64,000 nucleotides of DNA from Eleginops maclovinus (lineage: Eukaryota > Chordata > Actinopteri > Perciformes > Eleginopidae): positions 22,186,518-22,250,517 of the forward strand of contig NC_086355.1 in NCBI RefSeq assembly GCF_036324505.1, read 5' to 3'. The notes under the pieces were generated by a model. That model saw nothing but the letters and a program-made list of their open reading frames with translations, searched no databases and was not told where the DNA came from. Position numbers and translations under genes: made by a program. Shown in pieces: positions 1-12,232 of this stretch (position 1 is the stretch's first letter; the number at the start of each line of letters is the position of its first letter).

Positions 1-333
1 GTTTTGCCATGAGGAATGGGCAAAAATCCCAGTGGCAAGATGTGGCAAGCTCATAGAGACTTATCAAAAGCCACTTGCAGCTGTAATTGCCGCAAAAGGT
101 TCTACAAAGTACTGACATCAGGGGGGTGAATAGTTATGCACGCTGAGGTTTACTGTTATTTTGTCCTTTTTGTTGTTTGCTTCACAATAAATTTAAAACA
201 CACATCTTCAAACTTGTAGGCATGTTCTGTAAATGCAATGATGCAAACCCTCAAGCAATTCATTTTACTTCCAGGTTGTGAGGCAACAAAACATGAAAAA
301 CGCCAAGGGGGTGAACACTTTTGCAAGCCACTG
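1..333 (+). mobile_element. Tc1-like transposon, 3' end (continues off the left edge)
   Basis: This is the right end of a Tc1/mariner element. It holds the last codons of a transposase followed by a terminal inverted repeat ending GCAAGCCACTG at 333, directly before a TA (334-335), the expected Tc1 target site. Two related direct repeats are visible in the end: an inner one near 121-143 (GGGGGTGAATAGTTATGCA) and an outer one near 306-330 (GGGGGTGAACACTTTTGCA). That is the IR/DR arrangement of fish Tc1 elements. The terminal sequence differs from the Tc1 copy at 47794-49389, so a different Tc1 family is present. It lies about 130 bp beyond the cyp27a1 stop codon. Confidence 0.85.
2..115 (+). 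CDS. Tc1 transposase, C-terminal fragment
   Basis: The frame reads FCHEEWAKIPVARCGKLIET and ends ...AAKGSTKY before TGA at 113-115. It lines up closely with the C-terminus of the Tc1 transposase at 48154-49176, which ends in EEWAKIP...NKGYITKY. Only about the last 37 codons are inside the window; the catalytic region lies to the left. I see no stop or frameshift in this piece. Whether the whole copy is intact cannot be judged here. Confidence 0.85.
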   Translation, partial: FCHEEWAKIPVARCGKLIETYQKPLAAVIAAKGSTKY

Positions 334-464
334 TACTTACATTTGTCATAGCAAAGGAGTCAAACAAGCTCTCTTCTTCTGAAAGCAAAAACACATTTTT
401 CTTTCATCTGTAACATTTGCATTCATACACATCTGCAAAAGGGAATTAAGCCGTGTTTTTCACA

Positions 465-3400
465 TCATCTGTCCACAAAGTAAAGGCTGAGTGGTTGATC
501 CGGTACCAGAACAGTGCGGTTGATGCATTTCAGATCTCCCATTGTCGGGTCCGGCTTGATTTCAAAGTGCCTGATTACCTGGAGGAAAAATAAAAATATG
601 AAGATCTGACTGAGTAAGGTCATTGGAAAAACACAAATAAAAATCTAACTATATTTCTGTCAATTGTGTTATTAGGAACCTGACCTCATTTCCCCAAAAT
701 ATCCCATTTTTCATCCAAGTACCTCAAACATTCATGTCTTTTTTCCAAGTATTGGTTCACAGTTTTACATCCATAATGTGTATTCTGTGGATGTTGTAAA
801 GGTTTTCCTGTTAGTCACTTACCCGAACCACAACCATATACATCTCTAGCTCAGCAATCCTCCGACCCACACAGCCCCTCACTCCGAAGCCAAAAGGGAT
901 GGAAGCAAAGGGGTTGGGCCTCACACGTCCGTCACGTAGCCATCTGTCCGGTTTAAATGTAAACGGCTCTGGGAATGTCTCTTCGTCATGACTGATGGCG
1001 TAGTGGCAAAGCGTGAAAGCGGTCTGGAGAAACAACAGTCAAGAAATACAACAATGAAACTCTGAACAGGTAGAATTACAAATAGTTTAATAATGGTTAA
1101 AAATACAAAGCAGACCTACTTTCTTTGGAAATGTATATCCACCAATAGCAACACTCTTCTCTGCAATGATCCTTGCGTTCACAGGAACCACAGGGTACAT
1201 CCTGCACAACAACAATAAATCAGGTCATTAGGTTTATGCTGGTTCTTGTTGCTCCCTTATGAAGGAAAAGGAAGAATGTAAAAATATACAAGGCTGATGG
1301 CCTTTATGGAAATGAAGTAAATCTTGGAATCAATCAACATTGGTCTGACAAGGATAAGCCTCACGAAGCAATGGCTAATATTTCTGGGATTCTGGTGTGG
1401 CCTGCATATAGTAGCTACTTGAGCCTGGACACAAAAGTCCAGGAATCCACATTGAACTCCAAGTGGAAATGCCCAACTTTGTAGCATAAATACATCTGTT
1501 TACAGGCTTGGGAAAATGATTGGTCAATAATTAATATGGTCTTATATAACCAGCTGAATCACAGGACCTGCTTCATCCCCACAAACACTTCCCCCCTTTT
1601 AGCATTTTTAGATTAGCGAGGATGAGGCATGGGCGTACAGTTCTTCACAGTAACTAGGGTTGACATCCGGGAGACTACGTCCATATTTTATACAGTCTAT
1701 GCTTGAGACTTGAGAATGGATTGTAGATAAGACTCATCACTTTTAAAGTCGGCAGTTTATGCTGTATTTACAGTTAATTGTTTTATCTACAAAAAGTGTA
1801 CTCTTTGTTGGAGGATAGGAGATGGGTTCTAAGATTGCATTTTGTCTGACGCATTCCACATGGACGGTTTACCTGCATGCATAAGGCACACTTAAAAATA
1901 TTTGGTTAATACCACATATACTGAATTTGGCATCCAATACCAACATCCTGTCCTGTTGCCAGCAATTTTTGTTTTCAAATGCAGTTATGTGTTTCTAGAG
2001 AACCACAGCCATCATAAAACCAAAACCAGTCCCACCTCAGTGCCTCCCAGATAACAGCCTTTAAATACGGCATCCGAGTGACCTCAGCAGCGGAGGGGAT
2101 CTGGTCTGCTGGCACCATTGAGGACACTTCCTCATAAAGTCTGTCCTGGGTGTGAGGGTACCTGGACAACAGGTAAAAGGTCCATGTGAGGGTATTGGAG
2201 GTCTTCAGAACAAAGAAAAACACCATGAAATAAGAAGGCAGACAGATGCACACATGTACAAAGGTGCACTAACATAACAACAATTGGGAATTTAAGTGGC
2301 AGCCCATCTTAGTTTCTGACAGTTTTTTCACAATGTCATGTTTTGATAAACCAGGAATAGCATGAGATGCATTCACACAATCTTTTTCGGTGGATTTTCG
2401 CACAAAAACCCAGTTGGATTATGGGATATTTGTTTTTTGTGTAGTGTAGTTTACCGTGTCCATCCCAGCTAAAAGGAGCTCAGTGATGCTGCCATACACG
2501 TCTTTGGTGCTCATCTGAGTGTTTGACAGCAGGTATGTTAGGTATTCTCCCTCCACTTCCTGGTTGTTCTCCACACGCTGCTGGATGACCTCCATCTTCT
2601 TGTCAATCAACTGTTTACCTAAAATAAGTGCAGAGTTTGATGTGTTGTCCATGTAAGCTCTAACAACTACAATATCAGGCTATGTTGGCTAGGACCTTCT
2701 GTGAGAACTGAAGCATTCTTTTCATTGGATGCAGAGAAAATGTGAACATATATTTACATTGAATTTGATTACTTACTGCTATGTCCTCCATGCTACTGTA
2801 TCTCTAATAAAAACTGAATTTAAATACCTGAGTGAAAGCTGCCAGGTAATTTTAGAATTGATTACATAATTGGATTTGTCCAAAAAAACCCTGCATAGCC
2901 TTGCTCCACATTAACCCTGACAGAAACACAGTATTTAGAGAGTGGTTTTCAGAGAGTCAACACTCTGTAAAGCTGCTTTTTCTCCTGAAGGTGGCTTCTT
3001 TTTATTTGATGGTTTTAAAGCATGAGCACATACTGTACTTTGCTTTTCTGAGAAGTTATTCCCTTCGGACATTCTTTTTGACCCAATTGATTGACTTTAG
3101 CCTTGTCCACATGCAAACAGTTATCCCTCTTCCTTCTCAAATGAAATCTTGTCCACACAAGCAATGTCATTTCATAGTTGGGCTTTGCCACGCCGTGGGT
3201 CATCTTGGGTAAAATGAAATGCTTACCAAGGCTATGAAAGGCATGGGTTTAGAGTCTTTGGGTCCTTTCTGTCCCTGATTGACCTTTTAAATGATCTGTC
3301 CTGGGTCTAAGATTTTCCTTGGAACTATTGCTTTCCATTCTGAAGTTGTTGGAGATTCTCTACTCAGCCATTTCCTGCTTTTTTCTATTAATATTGGTAA

Positions 3401-6400
3401 CAGATATCTTTTTCTCCAGATAGGATGGGTTTTTCCCTAAGCACATAACACTGAAACTACAGTCAAGTTCTGAGCTGATTAGTGATTTAACGCTTTAAAC
3501 ACCCAATGAAAATAAATATAACAGCAGTCCCAAAACATATGAAAATGATCAGCACATTCATAACCACACATCCTGCAACATTGATCATCTCTTTGCTCCG
3601 TGATTTCTTGAATTTTGGGGTTAAAAAGAACCGTAAGACATTTTTTCAGTTTATCCAACTGTTTCTTTATAAGCAAAACAGTATTGACTCTAGGGGTATA
3701 ATCATTTGAAACTGCTAAACTTTCCACTTTGCATCGTAGTATAACTTCATAGTAGGATCACACCAACAAACAAGAAAAAGCAACTCCGCTGCTTTATAAT
3801 AGTCCTCCAGGCAGGGCAGAGTCATCCCTCCCAATTCCTTCTGTAATTGTAGTGCCTGGAATGTGATCCTTGGTCTTTGCTTTCCCAAATGAATGTTGAA
3901 ATCATTCTATTCGATTCATTAAATTGTCCAGGAGGTATTTCAACAGGCAGTGATTGGAAAAGAAAGAATATTAACAGATAGATATTTGGGTATTTGAACT
4001 TTGAGGTATTTTATTGTATTACTATTCCATTTAAATTTGTACCTTCTGTGAAAACATTCATGTGGTTTGAAGTTTAAAGTAGGAGTTTGGTTCTTATCCA
4101 AGTTTAATTTATATCCAGAATATGTATCAAATTCTTTAAATAGAGAAAGCAATTTGGGTAGGCTTACATCAGGGTCGGGAAGAGTCAAAAGAATACCATC
4201 TGCATACACACAGGTCTTGTATTGTGTGTCTCCCACCAGCACACCTATCTTTGTCCTCTGGGCTTGCCTCTGCAAGTGGCTCAATAAAAAAGAGCAAACA
4301 GTGTTGGGCTGAGGGGGCATCCCTGTCAACATCCTCTTTTAAGCGATACAGTTTTGGACAAATTTCCAATTATTTTAATTCTGGCAGTCGGGCAGTAATA
4401 TAGAGCAGCGGTTCTCAATTGGTGGAAGGACTGTCTTTGTTATGGACAACAATACTAGTGGTGCTACTATTAAACTACTTTGTCTCTCAGTCAAACCAGC
4501 TGTCACTTTTTCTGCAACTCACCAAAGCTGAAGATGCCCTCCCAGCCTTCGATGTAGCGCCTCCAGTAGGGCAGCAGACTGCGACTCCACTTGGGCATCA
4601 TAAACGCAACCATGTTGTTGGAGAACATCAGGGCTATGGAGTTGATGAAGTCTTGAGTACCTGCAGGGATTTCCTTTTCCAGACACCCAAGCCTTGTCTC
4701 AAACAGTATGGAGGCGATAGCTGAGGGCAAAGGTTATGATTCAGGATAAGAAAAACCTGTCTGCAGACTTGCTTTCCCTTTGAATTACTGAAACTCAACT
4801 GGTTGGAATGTATAAAAAGCAGCCAAAATGTAACCCTATTAATTACATTTCAATGGCTTAAATATTTAAGCTTGAACGCACAACAAAAGGCATTGTTTCA
4901 TGAATAGCCAGGTCCCAAAAATATATGGTCTGCAGACAATGCGAATCTTGCACTCGTGTTTTACCTGCACGCAACTAAATCATGCTCAAGCGACTACACT
5001 GGCTATGAATGGGAACTAGAACACTTTCAAATCCAGGATAAATAGATGTTTGTATATTTGGAGAACAGGAAGGTTCAATTCCTGTTAACTAAGATATTCT
5101 GACAAGCATTTAGTTTGAAATGTTACATTGAGCCCTAGGATAAAAAAATCAGAAATAGCATTTTCAGCACTTCCAGATGCCCTTGTCTTGTTGTCAATGG
5201 TTTTTGAAGGGGCTTTTGGTTAGATTCCCAAAATAAAGTATTTGGAGCTCACAAGATGTTTCATGTTTTATAACTTAGACATCAAATGTCAGTAAATACC
5301 CCAGTGGTGAACGCATGAGTCTTTAATGCGTCTTGAAAATAGTAGCATGTTTACTGCATTATGTTAATTTGTCACTTCTGTCAATTGCATTACCCTTCAA
5401 CAATTATACAATTGATGTTAATTTGAGGAAATATTCCTGCTGAGTCTAATTTTCTTTATTCCAAAATCCAATTGAAAAATCCCATTGGCTTTTTGTCGAG
5501 GGAGCCCTTGTGGTGCTCACTTCCGGGTCATCCTACAAACACAAGTCATCACTGCACCACTCTATAGGAGGACTAAAAAGTGTGCAAGATTGAAATAAAC
5601 ATGCACCCTTAACTTGATTAAGCAAACAGCTTAAGCTAAGCATTAACTTCCAAGTTCTCTACATACCCTCTAGTGAGAATCGATAGAGCTCATTGTTCAT
5701 GTCAGGCACCAAGTCTTCTTTGGGGCTGCACTGACGGAGGTAGGAGAGCCTCTTGATGAAGTCTGTAACCACGTCATTGATAACATCACCGTACTGTGAG
5801 GAGTCCTTTGGATGCAGCATGCGTTTGTTCAGCATCACCCTCAGGTTGTACCACCTCTCCCCCTCCCTAGGAACACAAATACAGTCACCATGACTCAATC
5901 ACAGCAGCTTTGATGAATAATGCTTGATTTTGTCAAGATTAAACTATAACTGGAGAATAGTAATGGTGTTCATTCAGATAAATATGCAGTTATAGATAAA
6001 ACAATTCTCAGGGACTGAGAGTGGTACCCCGAGGTTGAATGCCCGAACGCTGGCAACGGGAGAGAGTGTTACACTGGGAAAAACGCCTCTTTAAATATTT
6101 TCCTCAACAATGGACCTCACAAACGTAATAGTTAATTATTGTTGGAGATTTAAACATAAAACTTCCAACACTAGCAAGTCACAATTACCCCTTCTTTCTT
6201 ACATGACAGGACTTTGCCCTGGAAACCTCTTAGACAAGCTTCTCAAGTTTTTACAAGGTACAGTATTGTTTGCACATGGTCGTATGAAACGGGAATGAAG
6301 CATTGCCTCAGTTTGAGTCTTACTCTGTGAAAGGCCCATAGCCGTATCCTCTCATATCCCGATATTCCTTCCACACGGACAGGTCTCCTCGGGTGGGGAA

Positions 6401-7955
6401 CTTCTCATCGTTCCTCAGCACTTCCTCAAGCAGCTTCGGAGTGTTCACTGACACAGTCTTCTGTGCCTCTCTGTATATGGGCCCATATCGCTGCTTGTTA
6501 TAGATCTGACGGTGGGCAAAGTGATGCAAGAAAAAAAAGGGTCAACAGAAAAACCTGTGCCTAAGCAGAGGTAATCATTTAGGAGCCCAGGAGGAATGAA
6601 TACAATCAGCGCTGAGCTTCAATCGTCCATGTTACAAACAACAGAAGAAGCCAGAAATCTAGGTTTAGTAATGGACTGACCTGAATTATAATAGTCACAT
6701 TAAGACAATAACAAAGTCAGCATACTACCAACTGAAGAATATATCTAGGATTAAAAGACTAATGTCACAGCAGGATTTGGAGTCTGCATCTTCAGTAGAC
6801 TCGAATCCTGTACTTTACAGGAGGTCTCCCCAAAAAATCTATCATACAGCTGCAGCTGATTCAGAACGCTGCTGTTCAAGTCTCTCCACTTTCACTCAGA
6901 GAGTGGATCACATCAGTCCAGTTCTGAGGTCTTTACATTGGCTTCCTGTATGTCAAAGAATTGATTTCAAAATACTGCTGCTGGTTTATAAAGCATTTAA
7001 CAGGCTGTTTCTGATCTGCTACATTATTAACCATCCAGAACTCTCAGGTCTCCCTGGACAGGTCTGCGTTCTGTCCCAGAATTAAAACATGGAGATGCAG
7101 TGTTCAGTTATTATGTTCCAAATATCTGGAATAAACCCGTAAACTTTAGGTCTGCCGCAAATTTTCAATCGAGACTGAAGACTTTTCTTTTAGCCGCTGC
7201 CTTCGATTTTCCGATAAACTGCTCTGTCATTTCTACTCTTGTATTTTCTACCTGTATTCTATGTTAGCTTGATCTGTTTTTTAGTTTATTCTCTTCGCTT
7301 CTTAATGTTTTTCATTTTATAAAGGACTTGGAATGTTGAAAGGTGCTAGATAAATAAACTTGCCTAAGCAATCTCCTGAGGTAACGAGAAGAAAAAGACT
7401 GCTAAATAAACACCAAAAGATTAAAATATCCCATTGATCCAATGCATGTGTTGCGTGAAAGCTGAAAGTGTTCCTGCAGAGAATCCTCAGTGAGTCAGCT
7501 GAGACCTGTTGTTCTCTGGAGGTGATTATGGAAACAAAGGTAACACAAGCAGTCTGACATGTTCTATAATGCATTCTTGCTAGTGAATGCATTTACTGTA
7601 AGCAGGCCAACCAAAGTTAGAGCTGGAATGCATGCAGGGGGAAACAATCTTGGATCACTGACCTGCTGCTAACCCTAACCCTAATGTGTGTGGTCCAGTT
7701 GTCCTGCCATACCTGTAGCTCATGTAAACGGTTGTAGAAGCCCTGAAACATCATCCTGTATATGAGCTCCAATAAGCTGACATTAGGCAGGTCCTCCACA
7801 GTCCGAGGCTTGTCCTGGAAGGCAGAGAGGGCCCCTGAGGCAGGAGACGGGCTTCCCAATCCCCTGGAGCAGAATCGGCCCGCGGATTTAGGGCACGACA
7901 GCAACAAGCGTCCATTCCTCTGCATCAGTGTCCGGCACAGCCATGCAGCCATCAT
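465..7955 (-). CDS. cyp27a1: Mitochondrial cytochrome P450 family 27 (sterol 27-hydroxylase-like)
   Basis: Nine coding exons on the minus strand: 7955-7713, 6505-6324, 5866-5667, 4720-4523, 2618-2455, 2202-2036, 1201-1120, 1023-823 and 578-465. All junctions are GT-AG and in phase, giving 516 aa (human CYP27A1 has 531). The start has an Arg-rich N-terminus ([15 protein letters not shown]) fitting a mitochondrial presequence. P450 hallmarks are the I-helix AGMDTT (about 325-330), ExxR as EALR (382-385), and heme-binding [12 protein letters not shown] with Cys463. CYP27A enzymes hydroxylate sterol side chains at C27 in bile-acid synthesis, fed by adrenodoxin in the mitochondrial matrix. Fish often carry several cyp27a paralogues, so one-to-one orthology is inferred from synteny and alignment only. 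A second Met at codon 2 could also start translation. No polyadenylation signal was obvious between the stop and the Tc1 end at 333. Confidence 0.93.
3230..4370 (-). mobile_element. LINE-1-like ORF2 remnant in cyp27a1 intron 4
   Basis: The minus strand carries broken L1-type reverse transcriptase. A piece at 4332-3940 reads ...[17 protein letters not shown] and continues with [11 protein letters not shown]; the catalytic YADD box is YADG here. An overlapping frame (4369-4169) supplies [10 protein letters not shown], the block that should precede it, so a frameshift separates them. Around 3950-3810 another frame reads like the L1 block with [11 protein letters not shown], and 3727-3479 gives the C-terminal Cys/His block ([18 protein letters not shown]). 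It is inactive. It lies in the same orientation as cyp27a1. Confidence 0.8.
6650..7370 (+). mobile_element. L2-like LINE 3' remnant in cyp27a1 intron 1
   Basis: Plus-strand conceptual translation gives typical C-terminal blocks of fish L2-type LINE ORF2. These are [20 protein letters not shown] (about 6722-6780), then [20 protein letters not shown] and [13 protein letters not shown] (about 6910-7005), and [14 protein letters not shown] sequence near 7170-7195. It is interrupted by frameshifts and stops, so it is a dead copy. It is antisense to cyp27a1. Confidence 0.75.
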
Positions 7956-8240
7956 GAGTGCAGGAAGGAAAACACAAGGTTCATGTTACATGCCAGAGAG
8001 CAGCTCAGCAGGGAGGGGCCAAGTCTCAACAAAAGGTTTAACCCCTACAGCACCAAGGGACCATACAGTTTCCCCCTTCCAATACATCTGTAGTGATATG
8101 AAATCACTTGCAGCTCTCAGTAAGGAACAGCCTCCATCAAAATCTCAGAGAAGCCTTATATGTGCACATTAGTAGAAAACATCTAGCCAATAGAGGCTGT
8201 GTTGCACAGGGATGTCACTATGTTACAGAAGTAAACAAAG
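7956..8240. other. Upstream of cyp27a1; no gene seen
   Basis: This stretch lies directly upstream of the cyp27a1 start codon and should contain its 5' UTR and promoter. I see no clear TATA box, upstream exon or other gene. Short open frames here lack similarity to anything I recognise. Confidence 0.4.
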
Positions 8241-8249
8241 CAGTACAAT

Positions 8250-8408
8250 GGAGGTGTTTCAGGGTGGTGGGGGGAGGTGTGTGTGAGAGAAACTCCCTCT
8301 GGAGGGAACACAGGGATTTTAGCCCTTGCAGACCATTTACATGCACAGAAACCTATAGAACACCCTACAGTAAAGAGAAAACCAAAACACAATAGGGCCT
8401 CTTTAAAG
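8250..8408. repeat. TTAA-ended MITE tail (piggyBac-type, inferred)
   Basis: The stretch runs from GAGAGAAACTCCCTCTGGAG through TTTTAGCCCTTGCAGACC to an end reading CAATAGGGCCTCTTTAA. A sequence very like its first half recurs at 14200-14300. Its end resembles the end of the element at 27048-27622 (AATAGGGGACCTTTAA). The TTAA terminus suggests a piggyBac-type non-autonomous family; that assignment is inferred. Confidence 0.55.
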
Positions 8409-9879
8409 TGTGTGTGGTAAAAGCAGTTGAAGTGGAAGCGTTTAAGTCTTTTCACTGTGAAATTATTTGTGTGAGATGGAAAAGCGATTAGAGTAGTTTT
8501 AATGTAATAATTGAAGGGAAAAAGATTAAGATAGTTGGAGAGTTATTTAAAGCGAGCTGAACCTGATCTAGGCAACACTCAGTTGACCAAACATGTCTCT
8601 TAAAAGGTAGAGCTGGCACAATTGTCAATTATCGTCAACCACTTTGATAATTGAATAATATTGAAGTGATTATTCAGAAGTTGCAAAAATACCGTTTCCA
8701 GCGTCTCAAATATGGAAATATCTCTGTATCAGTGGCGGCTGGTGTTAAAATAAAGTATGAAGCACAAAGTTGCGGACAGGGGACATGCCCCACCGCAGGA
8801 CATTTTTGAAAATTAAACCCTTAAATGGTGACTTCTGGTGAATTTTGGAGAAACAAATTGAGACTTAAAAATTATGAAATTAACTTTCAACAGATTGAAG
8901 GTAGCACATATTACTGCATTCAAGCATTACATGACCATGCTCCTACTGATAATTATCAAATGGCTGTGGAAAATACTGGAATTTTCACTTAGGCTATGTC
9001 CTTGTCTGGGGTTTGGGGGACATAAACAGTAGCCTACTACATTCTCCTGACTCAGCAGTACCCAAAAAAACTAAAGCTTTAATATATTTAATTAAATGTA
9101 TTGCCAACTGGGGTTATTCAATAAAAAAAAACTAAAGGACCAGGAGAGGCCAAAGTAACAATAAGTAACAACAGGAGAATACCTATTTTGAGTAGAATAA
9201 ACGTGACCTACCACAAAGCAAAAGTCAAACACCAGAAATAAATCTCATACTCAAACATAGAAGAAATGTCCCCCTTCACTTCAGATATTTACAAACTATT
9301 TACAATTAAACAAGTAATATTTAGGTATATTATTGCTGTAAGGTGAAACATCCTAACACTTTTAGCTGCAAACACCCAACCGTTTCAAAGTGCAGAAACA
9401 CTTAGACTGCCTGAATGACTTTTCTTTCCTTAGCAACCGTTGCCTCTACTAAACAAAACCCAAATAAGCAAGTCACGTTTTAAAAGAAATCTGTTGTTTG
9501 GAACATTATCTTATAACTTAGCCTAGTTATGGTAGTTTAAAGAGCTGCTCCAGCCAAAAAACACGATTTGGCTCTCATGTTGCCGTAGTTTTAACTTAAT
9601 AACCTCAGTCGCATATTTTCTATAAACACGTTTTCTTTCTGTTTTAGATTGATGCCAGCAATACACCACAGGTGTATTAAATCTGTTCATATACAGTTAG
9701 TTACTCTCTGAGGTCATAGAGAGTGCAGAGAGTGATGTGGTACAACAGGAGGTTGTAGAACAAACCTCTGGAATATGTCAGAAGGCCTCCAGGGATGAGT
9801 AAGAAAAAGACCAACGTATAGCTCACCTTATTTGGGTACACATTCTTATAGAACATCGCATTTGGTCACACACCCACAT

Positions 9880-10050
9880 TTCTCCTATAAATTGCATGCA
9901 CAAAGAGATTTCGGGGGGACTTCCACAATTGGCTCTGGGAACCCCGCATCGCCCGTGTTGGTGTCTGATACTATGCTGTTGTAATAAACCTTATTATATA
10001 CAAGCTGGTGTCTCCGGAGACTTCTTCATCATCTTCACAAACATCGCTAC
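9880..10050 (+). repeat. Possible solo-LTR-like fragment
   Basis: A TATAAA at 9886-9891 is followed 92 bp later by AATAAA at 9983-9988 and then a short stretch ending ...CATCGCTACA. This spacing resembles the U3-R-U5 layout of an LTR. I could not find a paired LTR, a primer-binding site or retroviral coding sequence, so this is weak. Confidence 0.25.
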
Positions 10051-10093
10051 AAGATATACTTCACTACTGAACCCAATGACGGATGTCTAGCAT

Positions 10094-10399
10094 CAGTGCC
10101 GCCGCTCCCATAACGCGCATTACGCGCTGTGCGTAGGGCACCAAGTGTCGAGGGGGCACCACCAAAAATAGCCTAATGAAAAATCGTCATAATAATTATA
10201 AGGCCGAAATTATTTCAGTAGACTATAGAAATATGAGGCACTTTTTAGGCATACTACTCAAAGGTACCGATGGTGCCCCCCTCTCCCCTCCCCTCCCCAC
10301 TCACTCATCACAACTCATAATGTTTTTTTATTGGGGGGGGGGGGAGGGCATCATGAAGGAATTATGCTTAGGGCACCAAAATGGCTAGCAGCGGCACTG
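10094..10399. mobile_element. hAT MITE with perfect 8-bp target duplication
   Basis: The element begins CAGTGCCGCCGCT and ends AGCAGCGGCACTG, matching inverted ends. It is flanked on both sides by the identical 8-mer TCTAGCAT (10086-10093 and 10400-10407), which is the target-site size of hAT transposons. It is 306 bp long, has no coding capacity, and contains a G-run near 10334-10343. It is nested inside the larger element 8730-11093, so it inserted later. Confidence 0.88.
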
Positions 10400-11318
10400 T
10401 CTAGCATCCATGGATTTTAAAGCATTTTGAAAGAAATACCCTAACCCCTCTAACAGTAACGTTACCCTTACAATGTCTCGTTAAAAGAATGGAACTTAGC
10501 CTACCTTACAATGAAACTCTCCCTGTTTTGTCTGTCAACTCCCTCCAACTTTCGCCGTATTAATTTCAGTCTAACTCATTAGGCCAATCCTGTTAATCCT
10601 GTCGACCACGTCGTTGAAGTTTGCTGAAAGCAAGGCCTTTTCCGAAATCTGACGTTTATGTTGTACTCTCTTAAACGTTAGCACAGCAAAGCACTAACAC
10701 GGACACACAGCATATTGTGGCAGAGAGTTGGTGGTGATGAATATTGTTATTTGTCAGACCTACTGTCAATCCTCTTTACATGAACGCGCAAGGACGCGCA
10801 CAATTGATTCAAAAGGTGAATTGACGAATAAAAAAATTAGATATCGTCCCATTGACCGCCAGCCAAACGCTTAACATCTTGAAGCAGCGCTTAATTATGT
10901 AATGCCAAGTTTGGCCTGTGAGAGCCACTGTTTTACAGTTTACTTTGTCAGTTTGTCTATGCAATGCACAGCAGCACAAGCAAGTAATGAATCGATAAAT
11001 ATAACAGAAACACGTCCACGTGACGGTTTTTGCTTTTGTGAATTTTTTTTATTAAGCATCGCTTCATCTGCTTAAATGGACGGGCCGCCACTGCTGTTTG
11101 TATCATATTAAAGTACATATGTCTGGATTATGGATTGACAAAACAATCATCTTGTTCATATGTTATAGATTAAATATTTATTAATTGAATCTGGAAAATA
11201 ATCAGAAGATTAATCCATATTGAAAATGTTAGCTTCAGCCCATTAAATAAAAAACGACATTATGACTGTCAACAGTTTGTTGCAGTTGTATATCATTTAA
11301 GTAACAGAGACTATAAGC

Positions 11319-11864
11319 CAGGGGTGTCCAAACTTTTTACACCGAGGGCCACATACAGAAAAAATATACGAAGAGCTGGGCCACATAGAGGTGAATATTG
11401 CCTCATAAGTTAAGTTATAAGTTAGCAAAACAAACCAAATGTAGGTGAATAATGCACAATACTTGAAAACGCTTTCAGAAAAGAACAGCCTACATCCCGT
11501 CACTCTTGAGGGTTTCATTTATTTTGTTGGCAGCTTATTCCTTAAAACAGAAGCCTCAGATTGCTGATAATAAGAGTAAATATGAAGGTTACATTTCAAG
11601 CTTGTTATGGAAATACATTTTTGGGGCTTTTTTTTATTATCAACTAGATTTGTTAGAAAATGTTTTAAATTCTAAATGACTAAATTTATTTGAAATTGGG
11701 CTCATTAATATATTTTAACATATATAGTTGAGAAGTACAATATAAGACAAGCAACAGTTTATGTATGGGCCATATTGCATTATACTTTTAGAATTTGCAG
11801 AGGGCCGATTCAAAATGGTCTGCGTACCGCATTTGGCCCCCGGGCCTTAGTTTGGACACCCTTG
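11319..11864. mobile_element. hAT-type non-autonomous element
   Basis: Left end CAGGGGTGTCCAAACTTTTT and right end AGTTTGGACACCCTTG are inverted copies. The inner ends carry the GAGGGCCACAT and GGCCCCCGGGCC blocks typical of widespread vertebrate hAT (Charlie-like) elements. The flanks share ATAAGC but are not a perfect 8-mer. There is no transposase. Confidence 0.75.
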
Positions 11865-11935
11865 CATAAGCACTTAATTATGTTCACTGATCACACAAAC
11901 CATGAATAGCGTCAGAGAAGAACAGCTAACGCAGC

Positions 11936-12232
11936 GATCACACGGTTCCACTGCGTTGACGCTTGCTGGTGGGCGTGTCTGGCGTTTGGGGTTAACGCGA
12001 CCAACAACCAATCACATTAATCCCCCGCCCCGGACACACATAAGCGCAGTTTGATTGGCTGGCGCTTCCGTCAACGCTTGAAAAGTTGAACTTTTCTCAA
12101 CTTTCACAGCGAGCAACGCAGCCAAAGCGAAGCAACGGAACCACAATGCAGTTTGGCAACGCTTGACGTCACCCCATTCAAAGTGAATGGAAAGGTGCGT
12201 CAAGCGTCAACGCAACGGAATCGTGTGGACGG
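11936..12232. repeat. Palindromic MITE with ends built on TGCGTTGACGCTTG
   Basis: The left end (11936-11965) contains CACACGGTTCCACTGCGTTG and the right end on the other strand contains CACACGATTCCGTTGCGTTG. Both continue into ACGCTTG. The stretch between is GC-rich compared with its surroundings and repeats the CAACGC core several times. It lacks coding sequence. I do not know the superfamily. Confidence 0.65.

Larger units (their letters stand above)
8730..11093. mobile_element. Probable hAT-like DNA element with nested insertions
   Basis: The left end reads CAGTGGCGGCTGGT and the right end, on the other strand, CAGTGGCGGCCCGT. These are short matching terminal inverted repeats about 2.36 kb apart. 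No long transposase ORF is present inside. A separate MITE with its own target duplication sits within (10094-10399), and an LTR-like stretch lies at about 9880-10050. The flanking 8-mers (ctctgtat and ctgtttgt) agree only partly, so the target duplication is not convincing. The boundaries are therefore tentative. Confidence 0.5.

Noticed and set aside
7671..7689. Telomere-like CTAACCCTAACCCTAA, also at about 19007-19022
   Set aside because: Only two to three units; too short to call an interstitial telomere or fusion point.
9880..10050. Complete endogenous retrovirus
   Set aside because: Only an LTR-like spacing of signals is seen; no paired LTR or viral coding sequence.
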